39,779 nucleotides of DNA from Chlamydiota bacterium (GTDB lineage: Bacteria; Chlamydiota; Chlamydiia; Chlamydiales; JAAKFR01), in NCBI GenBank assembly GCA_021772455.1, contig JAJFLY010000027.1, positions 1 to 39,779 on the forward strand. The letters are read 5' to 3'. Numbering within the stretch: the stretch's first letter is position 1; every line of letters starts with the position of its first letter. Positions 7,405 through 15,535 of this stretch are shown here, piece by piece. A model generated the notes under the pieces. It had not been told where the DNA came from. It ran no database searches and saw only the letters and a program-made list of their open reading frames with translations. A program made the position numbers and the translations under genes.

Positions 7405-8874
7405 ATGTTCTCATTATACAACCAGTCGCTTTCTTTGCTGACCGATCTCTACGAGCTTACCATGGCCTATGGTTACTGGAAAAGACAAATGGCCGAGGAT
7501 GAGGCTGTTTTTCATCTGATTTATCGCAAAAAACCGTTTGAAGGGGGCTACGCACTCGCTGCAGGTCTAGAAAGTGTCATCGAGTATGTCGAAAATTGGC
7601 ACTTTGAAACCTCTGATCTTGATTATCTGGCTACTCTTGGGTTATTTGAAGAGGGTTTCTTACGTTACTTAAGCGAAATGTCTTTTGCGTGCGACATCGA
7701 TGCCGTTTGCGAGGGTGATGTTGTGTTTCCCTATGAGCCGTTGATTCGTGTGAAAGGTCCAATTTTGCAGGCTCAGCTTTTGGAGTCGCCCCTTTTGACT
7801 CTCATAAATTTTCCGACGTTGATTGCAACAAAAGCTGCACGGATTTGCAGTGCCGCTGGAGATGATCCTGTTTTGGAATTTGGTTTGAGACGAGCGCAGG
7901 GGATCGATGGGGCGATGACTGCATCGCGTGCCGCCTATATCGGAGGAGGTGATTCGACATCCAATACGCTCGCCGGCAAGGTTTTTGGGATTCCTGTTAA
8001 AGGAACGCATGCCCACAGTTGGATTATGGCTTTTGAAACCGAGCTCGAGTCTTTTCAGGCTTACGCCGAAGCGCTGCCAGGTAACTGTGTTTTTCTTGTC
8101 GATACGTATGATACGATCCAAGGTGTCAAAAACGCGATCGAAGTTGGGTTGTGGTTGAAGAAACAGGGACACCCTTTTTTAGGAATTCGTCTCGACTCGG
8201 GCGACATCAATTATTTAAGCCAAGAGGCACGCAAACTTTTGGATGGATCTGGGTTTCAAGAGGCAAAAATCTACGCGAGCAATGAACTGAATGAGACGTT
8301 GATTGCAGACTTAAAGCGACAGGGGGCTAAAGTTGCTGTGTGGGGAGTGGGGACACATCTTGTAACGGGGCAGTCTCAAGCTGCGCTCGATGGTGTATAC
8401 AAGCTTTCTGCGATCCGCAAAAAGGGGGCAAAAGAGTGGGACTACCGCCTGAAAATCTCAGAGCGGATGAGTAAAATTTCCGATCCAGGGATTTTGCAAG
8501 TCCGTCGCTATTCACAACCAGATCTGGGATACATCGCAGACGCTCTTTATAACGAGGGGACCGACATGACCAAAGGGTGTGAGATTATCGACCCATTCGA
8601 TCCGATTCGCAAGCGCCCTCTCGATTCCTCTTGTACATCTCGAGATTTACTTGTTCCCATTTTTAGGAAGGGGAAGTGTGTCTATCAAAGACCTTCCCTT
8701 CATGAGATTCGGGCATATGCTAGGAGAGAACTTGCCCAATTTGATGGGGGTATTAAGCGCTTTCATAATCCACACAGCTATCCTGTTGGAATGGAAAAAT
8801 CGCTCTATGCGCTTAAGCTTGAATTAATCGAAAAAATAAGGAATCAGTTGGATGAAAGCGCTTCTCATAGTTGA
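7405..8874 (+). CDS. pncB: nicotinate phosphoribosyltransferase
   Basis: Joins nicotinate and PRPP to give nicotinate mononucleotide in the Preiss-Handler NAD salvage route. The N-terminus SLLTDLYELTMAYGYWK is diagnostic, followed by the family motifs GTHAHSWIM (His region), VDTYDT and IRLDSGD in the phosphoribosyl-binding barrel. From the ATG chosen it has 489 residues, usual for the family. A TTG at 7369 would extend it into the divergent neighbour's start and is less likely. Its 3' end overlaps pncA by 23 bp, so the two are translationally coupled and work in sequence: PncA makes the nicotinate that PncB uses. Confidence 0.95.
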   Translation: MFSLYNQSLSLLTDLYELTMAYGYWKRQMAEDEAVFHLIYRKKPFEGGYALAAGLESVIEYVENWHFETSDLDYLATLGLFEEGFLRYLSEMSFACDIDAVCEGDVVFPYEPLIRVKGPILQAQLLESPLLTLINFPTLIATKAARICSAAGDDPVLEFGLRRAQGIDGAMTASRAAYIGGGDSTSNTLAGKVFGIPVKGTHAHSWIMAFETELESFQAYAEALPGNCVFLVDTYDTIQGVKNAIEVGLWLKKQGHPFLGIRLDSGDINYLSQEARKLLDGSGFQEAKIYASNELNETLIADLKRQGAKVAVWGVGTHLVTGQSQAALDGVYKLSAIRKKGAKEWDYRLKISERMSKISDPGILQVRRYSQPDLGYIADALYNEGTDMTKGCEIIDPFDPIRKRPLDSSCTSRDLLVPIFRKGKCVYQRPSLHEIRAYARRELAQFDGGIKRFHNPHSYPVGMEKSLYALKLELIEKIRNQLDESASHS

Positions 8875-9397
8875 TCTTCAAAACGATTTTTTACCAGGTG
8901 GCGCTCTTGGAATTCCAAATGGGGATCAAATCATTCCCGTTATCAACGCTCTTCAGGATAAATTTGATCTGATAGTGGCAACAAAAGATTGGCATCCACC
9001 CGGACATATCAGCTTCGCCTCTAGGGATGGAATATGGCCCGATCATTGCGTCCAAAATACCTTTGGTGCGGAATTTGCCCCCACTCTCAAAACCGACAAA
9101 ATCTCCCATATCGTACATAAAGGGAGCGATCCTGATGTAGACAGCTACAGCACCTTTGCAGATAACGCTGGCAAAGAGAGCGGGCTTGCCGCCTATTTAA
9201 AAGAGCAGGGGGTTGATGAGATCTATATCGTTGGCCTTGCGACAGACTACTGCGTCCGGTTCTCCGTCCATGATGCGCTCAAAGCAGGATTTAAGGTGAT
9301 GGTGATCAAAGAGGGGTGCATGGGGATTGAAGATAGTGAGCACGTCTTCGAAGAGCTAAAGAGGGCGGGAGCCATTATCCTTCCAACCCTAAGTTGA
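8852..9397 (+). CDS. pncA: nicotinamidase
   Basis: Hydrolyses nicotinamide to nicotinate and ammonia. It is 181 residues of the isochorismatase-like fold. The catalytic Asp is in VDLQNDFLPGGAL, metal ligands lie in TKDWHPPGHISF, the catalytic Lys is in HKGSDPDVDSYS, and the catalytic Cys is in GLATDYCV. It starts inside the end of pncB. AAGGAA lies ten bases before the ATG. Its 3' end overlaps the convergent gene at 9375 by 23 bp. With pncB it turns host nicotinamide into an NAD precursor; later steps (nadD, nadE) are not in this window. Confidence 0.95.
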   Translation: MKALLIVDLQNDFLPGGALGIPNGDQIIPVINALQDKFDLIVATKDWHPPGHISFASRDGIWPDHCVQNTFGAEFAPTLKTDKISHIVHKGSDPDVDSYSTFADNAGKESGLAAYLKEQGVDEIYIVGLATDYCVRFSVHDALKAGFKVMVIKEGCMGIEDSEHVFEELKRAGAIILPTLS

Positions 9398-9962
9398 GCG
9401 AGGTTTGGAAAGCGCCGATCAAGACCAAAATTGCCGGATCTATGATTCCATCACGGACAATCTCGATATGCCAGCTATCACAGTGGAGTTGAAAGCGGGG
9501 GCGGGCAAAGGTCGCCAGTTCCCGGTGTCTATTATGGGGGTCTGTCAACCTGAAGAAAGTTCCAATCCAGTTCATTTGTCCATTTGCGATCAAACAGTGG
9601 GTGCTTGAGTAAAGCTTAAAATCATCGGGATAAAGGGTGTAAATTGTGGCGCAAAACCACCCCAATTCTTCTCCGTCTGCAAGCTCAATGATGGCGGTTG
9701 TCGTTTTCCCTTCTTTTTCCAATTCAGCTTTTGCGACTAATTTATCGTCTCCCACATAGAAGAGTAGCTCCTGCTTATCATCGAGCGTCCGTATCACTTT
9801 TCCAAAAGGTGTTCCATCTGTATGAAGTACATGAAAAATAGAGCCTTGGGAGAGTTTCTGGTATTCGATATAGAAATTTTGGGGGTAGTCGATATCCTCG
9901 ACTGCCACGAGGGGGAGGCTCGCTAAAAGAATAAGACTGAGTAGGAGTTTCTTTAAACCCAA
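9375..9962 (-). CDS. secreted protein of unknown function
   Basis: With a TTG start (GGTGG four bases upstream) the protein begins MGLKKLLLSLILLASLPLVA, a clean signal peptide, followed by about 175 residues of mostly beta-type sequence. The frame remains open to 10079 but the upstream residues look non-coding and would bury the signal peptide. The mature part has alternating hydrophobic strands (FYVGDDKLVAKAELEK, ATIYTLYPDDFKLY, WHIEIVRDGIIDPAILVLIG). This loosely recalls the tubby/LURP-one fold, but I would not assign it. The protein is probably periplasmic or surface-associated. It is convergent with pncA. Confidence 0.6.
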   Translation of the reverse strand: MGLKKLLLSLILLASLPLVAVEDIDYPQNFYIEYQKLSQGSIFHVLHTDGTPFGKVIRTLDDKQELLFYVGDDKLVAKAELEKEGKTTTAIIELADGEELGWFCATIYTLYPDDFKLYSSTHCLIANGQMNWIGTFFRLTDPHNRHRELATFARPRFQLHCDSWHIEIVRDGIIDPAILVLIGAFQTSLNLGLEG

Positions 9963-10077
9963 GTTCCACCTATCGGTAATATCGGCGTTTTGCAGTGGTA
10001 TAGATACGAGATGAGTCAACGAATCAAGGGTGCCCCCCCTTGGCGAGTTAAACACAGTAAACAACATACACCTACAC

Positions 10078-10104
10078 AAAAAATCCTGTAAAGCTTTTTA
10101 TAGG
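10078..10104 (-). terminator. rho-independent terminator of the three-paralog cassette
   Basis: On the minus strand CCTATAAA pairs with TTTACAGG (one G-T wobble) around the loop AAGC, followed directly by ATTTTTT. It begins three bases after the stop codon of the gene at 10107-10691 and closes the transcript. Confidence 0.75.
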
Positions 10105-10106
10105 TG

Positions 10107-10691
10107 TTAAGTTCTCGGAGGTCGACGCATCAACGCATTGAAAGTCTCACTTTGTAAGATTGTCTCCAATTTTGTCCCTTCCTGCATCGTTTGTGTTGCA
10201 TCATCGTTAATCGAGTTAATATTTGTCTCATTCACTGATCCTGACTGCCGTAGGATCCCAATCTTCTGTGATAGAAGCGCTCGATCTGCATCGACTTGGC
10301 GATTCTGGGCTTGAGCTCTATTAACCGTATTTACTCCAACGTAATTATTGGGTTTAATATGCTTCACAGTAGTATAAAAGGGGTCTTTGCCGTGCAAGAC
10401 TCTACCAAAATTCGTGTGCTTATCATGCTCGGTGATGGTCTTATTGTTCAAAGTAGGCACAGTCCTAAATTGCATGGCATTTTCTTGTTTGATTAGTTGT
10501 GCCTGGGCTCGCGCATTGCCACCTATTTGCTTGGCTTTAATTAGAGCCGTCTCGGATGTGGATATGGACGCTTTAACAAGGTATAAGAAGGCAAGCGCCA
10601 TGTAGTTAGCAGGAGAAGTCTCTTTGCTTCCTAAAGCATGATCTGAGCGCTTGGCTACATCAACGGAATTTGTAGTTATTGTGGTAGACAT
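10107..10691 (-). CDS. third of three tandem paralogs, probable type III secretion substrate
   Basis: A 194-residue, Ser/Thr/Asn/Gln-rich, mostly helical protein with an unstructured Ser/Thr N-terminus (MSTTITTNSVDVAKRS), typical of type III secretion signals. Residues about 28-75 (NYMALAFLYLVKASISTSET then ALIKAKQIGGNARAQAQLIK) align with the same region of the two upstream genes: a short hydrophobic helix then an Ala/Gln-rich helix. The C-terminal third is again helical (DADRALLSQKIGILRQSGSV). There is no Sec signal. By position the three genes match C. trachomatis CT847-CT849, of which CT847 is a reported type III substrate; that link is from memory. CAGGA precedes the ATG. Confidence 0.7.
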   Translation of the reverse strand: MSTTITTNSVDVAKRSDHALGSKETSPANYMALAFLYLVKASISTSETALIKAKQIGGNARAQAQLIKQENAMQFRTVPTLNNKTITEHDKHTNFGRVLHGKDPFYTTVKHIKPNNYVGVNTVNRAQAQNRQVDADRALLSQKIGILRQSGSVNETNINSINDDATQTMQEGTKLETILQSETFNALMRRPPRT

Positions 10692-10712
10692 TATGAATTC
10701 CTGTATTTTTTA

Positions 10713-11408
10713 TTATATTTGCGAAATTGATTTCGACAGACTCGAAAGTATAGACAATATATTTGAAAATATTGATATATTCTGCTGGGTCATATTTACT
10801 TCCGTGTTCACCTTTGTTTCAATAATCTGAGAGGTCTGCTGCAAGTCATTTTGTTTCCCCTGTAAAACAGATCTTTCTCCCGAAATCTTTTGGTTTTTAT
10901 CTCCAACCACGGCAATATTCTGTTTTATTGCACTCTGCTTATTCGCTTGTATTTGCGATTTTGAGAGAGTTCCTGTAGGTTCCAATGTTCTCTCCCATCC
11001 AGGTCGGGATTCACGGCTGTTAGCTGTTTGTAAGGCCGATTGCACGGGCTTTAATATTGACATACCCAGGTTTCCAAGTGTACATTTTGCACTTTCTAAC
11101 CATCCTCCCCCTCCAGGACCTTTTGTTGCCACTTGTGGGTTGAGCATCGATTTCGACAGAGTGAAATAGTTCATTTTCGCTAGCTGGTCAATCTGATCGT
11201 TCTGGGCAGCTGCCTGGGCTTGAACCTGCTTTGCCTCCAGATTTGCCGTTTGTTGGTTGTTCTCAACGGCCTTATAAATTTGCATGTAGGCAGAAGCGAG
11301 TAAATTGGTTTCTTGTTGAGACCTCTTCTTTTCCCCTTTTACGTGTTCAATACCGTTCTGTTGACTGTTTTTTATATCTATTTGGTTTGTTACTGTAGTG
11401 TCTGACAT
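10713..11408 (-). CDS. second of three tandem paralogs, probable type III secretion substrate
   Basis: A 231-residue helical protein with a Ser/Thr/Gln-rich N-terminus and no Sec signal. The paralog block is at about residues 33-85 (NLLASAYMQIYKAVENNQQT followed by NLEAKQVQAQAAAQNDQIDQ). This member has an extra glycine-rich loop, KGPGGGGW, near residue 95. The C-terminus ends in an amphipathic helix, NISIFSNILSILSSLSKS. The layout (hydrophobic helix, Gln/Ala coiled coil, variable middle, C-terminal coiled coil) resembles the EspA/SseB needle-filament family, which polymerises through such helices. That is a structural analogy, not a demonstrated homology. Upstream AAGGTTAATTTT-ATG resembles the leader of its upstream paralog. 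Confidence 0.7.
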   Translation of the reverse strand: MSDTTVTNQIDIKNSQQNGIEHVKGEKKRSQQETNLLASAYMQIYKAVENNQQTANLEAKQVQAQAAAQNDQIDQLAKMNYFTLSKSMLNPQVATKGPGGGGWLESAKCTLGNLGMSILKPVQSALQTANSRESRPGWERTLEPTGTLSKSQIQANKQSAIKQNIAVVGDKNQKISGERSVLQGKQNDLQQTSQIIETKVNTEVNMTQQNISIFSNILSILSSLSKSISQI

Positions 11409-11435
11409 AAAATTAACCTTTTTTAATATTATAAA

Positions 11436-11903
11436 TTATCTATTCATTTGGTTAACAGCTGCGACAATTGAACTTTCTATGTGCAACCAATTTGAATCCT
11501 CTGAAGTGTTTTGCTCCATAAGGTTCACGTTTGTAGATGTTTGAGTCATTTCTATTTGACCCTTTTGGCGGCATGTAACCAACTCGTTTTGGATATTTTC
11601 TCGATTCTCTGTTTGCTGCTGGTTAGCGGCCATAATCTTATTCATATTGTCTTGTGACGTGCCCGCAGGAATGTTGGTATACGGAATATTTGCATTTTTT
11701 TGGTTTAAAGCGTCTTGAGCATCAGCGTTTTCCTTAACACCATTCGCTTGGAAGTTAATGGTCGTAATACGACGGGTTATGGCTGTGAGAAGGACTGCAA
11801 AGACGGCTGCGAAGTAATCTTTCTCTTGAGCTCCGCCTTTGGTGTGGATTCCCGCTCCCGACACTGCTTTTCCACTTACTGATGGGATTGCTGGTACTGT
11901 CAT
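11436..11903 (-). CDS. first of three tandem paralogs, probable type III secretion substrate
   Basis: A 155-residue member and first gene of the cassette. After a low-complexity Ser/Gly/Ala N-terminus comes the shared block DYFAAVFAVLLTAITRRITT and a Gln/Asn-rich helix (ADAQDALNQKNAN). The end, SNWLHIESSIVAAVNQMNR, is an amphipathic helix placed as in the second paralog. It has no Sec signal. A near-consensus promoter lies about 45 bases upstream of its ATG. The three genes are separated by short gaps of 21 and 27 bp and share one terminator, so they form one transcription unit. Confidence 0.7.
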   Translation of the reverse strand: MTVPAIPSVSGKAVSGAGIHTKGGAQEKDYFAAVFAVLLTAITRRITTINFQANGVKENADAQDALNQKNANIPYTNIPAGTSQDNMNKIMAANQQQTENRENIQNELVTCRQKGQIEMTQTSTNVNLMEQNTSEDSNWLHIESSIVAAVNQMNR

Positions 11904-11946
11904 AAAATTTAACCTATTAAAGTGTTACTAAAAATAATATGTAATT

Positions 11947-11975
11947 ATTATACCAAATAAATAATTTAGTTTCAA
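11947..11975 (-). promoter_or_regulatory. promoter of the three-paralog cassette
   Basis: On the minus strand TTGAAA (11970-11975), a 17-base AT-rich spacer and TATAAT (11947-11952) make a near-perfect housekeeping promoter, in an AT-rich 99-bp gap between the cassette and the end of astB. It gives the cassette expression independent of the AST operon. Confidence 0.75.
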
Positions 11976-12002
11976 TTACTTTATTAAGAATGATTAACAA
12001 TC

Positions 12003-13233
12003 TTAACTAATTCTTAACGGAATTTGCAGGATGTTGTATAGGGCTTCCAGAGCCTTTTGAGATTCTTGAAGGAGGGCTGGATCGCCTAGATCCTCGGGAG
12101 CGAGGTGGTCGCGGTAGTGGATCTCGATCCACCCTTTAAGCTCTTTATAAAGGCTAGGCGTCAGAAAGATGGGTTGGTGAATTTTGTTGATTTCGGTCTC
12201 TGTGAGAGGGATAGCAAGGCGTAGGCAAGCAGGGCCACCCCCATTTTGCATACTCTCTTTGATCTCAACAAAATCGACCGGAAAGGGGAGCTTGTGAAGG
12301 GGGAGCTCACGGCACTCCTCCGGGGCTAAAAGGAGGCGTGACTGATCGGGGAGGGTGAGGAGCTGGGAGTTGAAGAGATAGGTCTCTATCGCCTTTTCGA
12401 CCGAAATCTCAACTGCGATCGGCTCGATCGGCACATATCTTTGAATCTCCTCGATCACTTCTGGGGTATTGACGAAGGCCTCTTTATGGTACAAAAATAG
12501 GTCCTGATTTCCACACGAGATCACGTCATTATGGAAGACGCCTTTATCGATTAGCGCAGGGTTTTGCTGGGCAAATATAGCCACTCCTCCGTGAACGCGG
12601 GCGATCGTCTCGCACGCCTCTTTGCTTTGGCGAGCTGGAAAATGGTCTGCTTTTTCGACCCCATAGACGTAGAGATGAACCCCTTTTTCTCCAAATGCCT
12701 GACAAAAGCGGATGTGGTTGGCAGCCCCCTCGTCGGGAAAGGGGAGGGGGGGGGTGAATGGCAAAGGTTTTGGGGTCTGAAAAGAGGAATTGGAAGAGCT
12801 CTAGCGTCTCTTTAGCCTCAATACTCCGATGAAATTCGTTACTTAGATTAGCGATTGTCATGTGGACACGCCCGTCGTGGCTGTCACAGGAGGGGGTGAC
12901 AGTTGCGCTATTAGCGCGCCACATAGAGGAGGCAGACGAAACGGCTCTCAAGAGCTCGGGTGCTGTTTTAGCCACTTCTTCAAGAATTTGAGCATCGCTT
13001 CCAGTATATCCTCTATTTCGTAAAGCAGCGACCGATGGGCGTAAGGGTGGGGGGAGGAGAGCTTGGAGGATTCCTAGGTCCATTATCCGCTTCATTTTAT
13101 GGAGTCCTTGCAACGCAGCTTGTTTTGGGTTCGATATTTGGAGGGAGTGGTCCATGGAAGCTAGGTTTCCGTAGGAGAGTCCTGCATAGTTATGCGTGGG
13201 TCCAACAAGGCCATCAAAATTGACCTCTTTCAT
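12003..13233 (-). pseudogene. astB: N-succinylarginine dihydrolase, frameshifted at a C9 tract
   Basis: AstB converts N2-succinylarginine to succinylornithine, ammonia and CO2. The N-terminal half (12755-13233 region) starts VNFDGLVGPTHNYAGLSYGN and runs through SASSMWRANSATVTPS and VHMTIANLSNEFHRSIEAKE. The reading then shifts at a run of nine C (12746-12754 on the plus strand is G9). Removing one C restores FAIHPPLPFPDEGAANH and a continuous protein of about 410 residues. The second frame carries all three expected catalytic residues: Glu in DEGAANH, His in VFHNDV and Cys in NGGGPACLRL. Both halves are otherwise well conserved, so this is a recent slip, a sequencing error or a phase-variable tract. 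It is the last gene of the operon and its start overlaps the astD stop (ATGA). Confidence 0.9.
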
Positions 13234-14561
13234 ATGGAGATTCCGGGATGGGGTTGCTTTGGCGGTATTGTTTCTCTTTCCATTGAGGCGACAGGGTAGG
13301 AGCAGTAATCAGCGGCGTAGTAGCCGCTTGGGTGGAAATTACCACTTTTACCGATTCCTCCGAAAGGGGCTCTGCTACTGGCACCTGTTGTGGGGTGGTT
13401 CCAGTTTATGATCCCTGCGCGTACCTCGTGAAAAAATTGCGTATAATGGGCGCGGTTTGTGCTGATCAAGGCGGCGCTTAAACCGTAAGCGGTCCGATTT
13501 GCCTCTTGTATCGCCGCTTCAAAGGAGGGGACGCGGATCACTTTGAGGAAGGGGCCGAAAAGTTCCTCGTCTATAGGAGAGTCGACTCCTGTGACATCCA
13601 TGAGACCGGGAGTGAGGAGAGGAAGCTTCTCACTTATACGCCTCATCTCGATAAGAGATTTTCCTCCTTGAGCTTTTAAAGCGGCTTGGGCTTTCAGGAG
13701 ATGCTCAGCACTTTTATTGTCGATTACAGGACCCATAAAGGGTTCGGGTTTATCGGTATAAGGGCCCACGCGAATTGAAGCGATCATTTCAATAAGGACT
13801 TTCAAAAAGGACTCTTCTTGGTCTCGAACAATGAGGCGGCGGGCGCACGAGCACCTCTGTCCAGCAGAGATGTAAGCCGATAGGATCGTTTGGAAAGCGG
13901 CGGCTTCTAAGTCGCCCGGCTCACTCACGATGAGTGGATTATTCCCTCCCATTTCGAGGGCAAGAATTTTTCCAGGTTGTTTTCGAAAGGCCTCGCTTAA
14001 AAGAGAGCCCACGTTGTGGCTTCCAGTAAAAAAGAGGCCGTCGATTTTGGGGTGATTCGCGAGGCTCTGCCCTGTATCGGCTCCACCTTGTACAAGGTTC
14101 ACCACTCCTTCTGGAAAGTGGTCCATGCATTGCACCATTTTTTGGGCGACAAGGGGGGTATATTCGCTTGGTTTGAAAACGACAGTGTTGCCGGCAAGGA
14201 GGGCTGGGACAATGTGGCCGTTGGGAAGATGGCCGGGAAAGTTAAAAGGGCCAAAAACGGCGACGACTCCATGGGGTTTATGGTGGGTATAGAGGGTGTC
14301 TCCGATTTTTTTCTCGGGGCATCTCTCTTGAATCGCCTCGATTGCGATTTCAATCTTCCCGATCATCGCGCCAACCTCTTGGGTCGATTCCCAAAGGGGC
14401 TTTCCTGTTTCCCGACTAATCGTTTCGATCAGCTCGGTTTTGTGGGCTTGCAGGTTTTTTTCGTATGTACGCAAAAATTCGACGCGCTCCTCATAGGGCA
14501 TGCGCCCCCATTTTAAGAAGGCTGTACGCGCAGAATGGATGGCTTGGTCAATTGTGTTCAT
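13230..14561 (-). CDS. astD: N-succinylglutamate 5-semialdehyde dehydrogenase
   Basis: NAD-dependent oxidation of succinylglutamate semialdehyde to succinylglutamate, fourth step of the AST route. Aldehyde-dehydrogenase motifs: VFGPFNFPGHLPNGH and VFKPSEYTP for cofactor binding, the catalytic Glu in LALEMGGNNP, the catalytic Cys in AGQRCSCARR, and NWNHPTTGASSRAPFGG near the end. It matches E. coli AstD closely but lacks about 37 N-terminal residues; 443 residues here against about 492. The ATG shares its first base with the astA stop (TAATG), leaving no room for an extension except by overlapping astA. The missing part is the N-terminal strand region, not the active site. Confidence 0.92.
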   Translation of the reverse strand: MNTIDQAIHSARTAFLKWGRMPYEERVEFLRTYEKNLQAHKTELIETISRETGKPLWESTQEVGAMIGKIEIAIEAIQERCPEKKIGDTLYTHHKPHGVVAVFGPFNFPGHLPNGHIVPALLAGNTVVFKPSEYTPLVAQKMVQCMDHFPEGVVNLVQGGADTGQSLANHPKIDGLFFTGSHNVGSLLSEAFRKQPGKILALEMGGNNPLIVSEPGDLEAAAFQTILSAYISAGQRCSCARRLIVRDQEESFLKVLIEMIASIRVGPYTDKPEPFMGPVIDNKSAEHLLKAQAALKAQGGKSLIEMRRISEKLPLLTPGLMDVTGVDSPIDEELFGPFLKVIRVPSFEAAIQEANRTAYGLSAALISTNRAHYTQFFHEVRAGIINWNHPTTGASSRAPFGGIGKSGNFHPSGYYAADYCSYPVASMERETIPPKQPHPGISI

Positions 14562-15535
14562 TAAAATTGGTAATAAAGGATTTCTTCGCCAACATCAACA
14601 TTTAGCGTTTGGCCAACTGTAAGCGGGAGGGTGATTCGCTCATCTTCGATCAATATTTCCGAAACACACGCCCGGAATTCGCTTTTCGTCGTTGCCACAA
14701 TCGCTCTTGTTTTCGTAGTGAGATCACTGCGCAATTCTCGAAGGGTCGCCCTTTGGCTTGTGCGAACGGCATGAATTTCATCGGTTGGAGCGTAGAGGTG
14801 AGGCCCTCCATCAAAAATATCGAAATAGTCGCTTAAGATGAATCCTTGCTTTTCCAACATTTTTTTAGCAGGCACAGTATTTGGATGGGGATTTCCAATC
14901 ACCTCCTGTGCCGCAAAGGGTAAGAGTTGCGAGTAGATGGGATGGCGTGGAAAAAGTTCTTCAACGGTCTCAGGGTTTGTGAAGCGTAATTGGTCGGCCT
15001 CGGAAAATTCGAGCCCGAAAAAATGGTGGCCGACAGCCTCCCAAAAAGGAGAGATGCCCTCGTGGTTAACTCCTCTAAGCTCCGTGATAACAGTGGAAGC
15101 AAATTTTTCGCGAAACTGGGCGATAAATAGAAAGCGGCAATAGGAGAGGAGTGGTCCAAATCCTTGGCCGCGAAACTCCTTTTGAAGGTAGAGCGTCCCA
15201 ATTTCGGTCGGTTTTTTGCGCGCTTCAATAAAATGGAGAACAGGGACCTCAATCTCGACGTCCAGCAAGGAGGAGCGATGTGTTTCGACCAGCCTGTGGA
15301 AGGCGAAAAAGGGCGTTTCTACGCCGATGCGAGAGACAAGCCCACACGATCCAATCACGCGTCCCTCAAACTCGAGAGAAAAGAGGTGAGATTCAGGTTG
15401 GGCTAGTTGCTTTTCCAGCAGAGCGGGATTACGGGGTAATGAAGTAATACCAGGGCCGGATTCTTGGGCAAAGTTAAGAAAGAAGGGGAGGTCTTGAGCC
15501 GTTGCCGGCCGTATAAAGGCTATTTTTTCAGACAT
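14561..15535 (-). CDS. astA: arginine N-succinyltransferase
   Basis: Transfers succinate from succinyl-CoA to arginine, the committed step of arginine succinyltransferase catabolism. It has 324 residues, near the usual length. Family features are IRPATAQDLPFFLNFAQESG at the N-terminus, TLYLQKEFRGQGFGPLLS (acyl-CoA binding GNAT-like segment), the block ITELRGVNHEG followed by PFWEAVGHHFF, and the segment HPIYSQLLPFAAQEVIGNPH with PAKKMLEKQGF. It overlaps the aminotransferase gene upstream by 16 bp and touches astD downstream. It is the single subunit form, as in enterics, not an AruF/AruG pair. Confidence 0.93.
   Translation of the reverse strand: MSEKIAFIRPATAQDLPFFLNFAQESGPGITSLPRNPALLEKQLAQPESHLFSLEFEGRVIGSCGLVSRIGVETPFFAFHRLVETHRSSLLDVEIEVPVLHFIEARKKPTEIGTLYLQKEFRGQGFGPLLSYCRFLFIAQFREKFASTVITELRGVNHEGISPFWEAVGHHFFGLEFSEADQLRFTNPETVEELFPRHPIYSQLLPFAAQEVIGNPHPNTVPAKKMLEKQGFILSDYFDIFDGGPHLYAPTDEIHAVRTSQRATLRELRSDLTTKTRAIVATTKSEFRACVSEILIEDERITLPLTVGQTLNVDVGEEILYYQF

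Noticed and set aside
12003-13233. Two separate overlapping genes (12003-12764 and 12544-13233) instead of one broken astB.
   Set aside because: Each half matches a different part of AstB and the overlap is junk in both frames; one base removed from the C9 tract makes a single full-length protein.
14016-14516. A 166-codon plus-strand frame inside astD.
   Set aside because: It is fully antisense to a conserved aldehyde dehydrogenase with all motifs in place; no supporting start signal.
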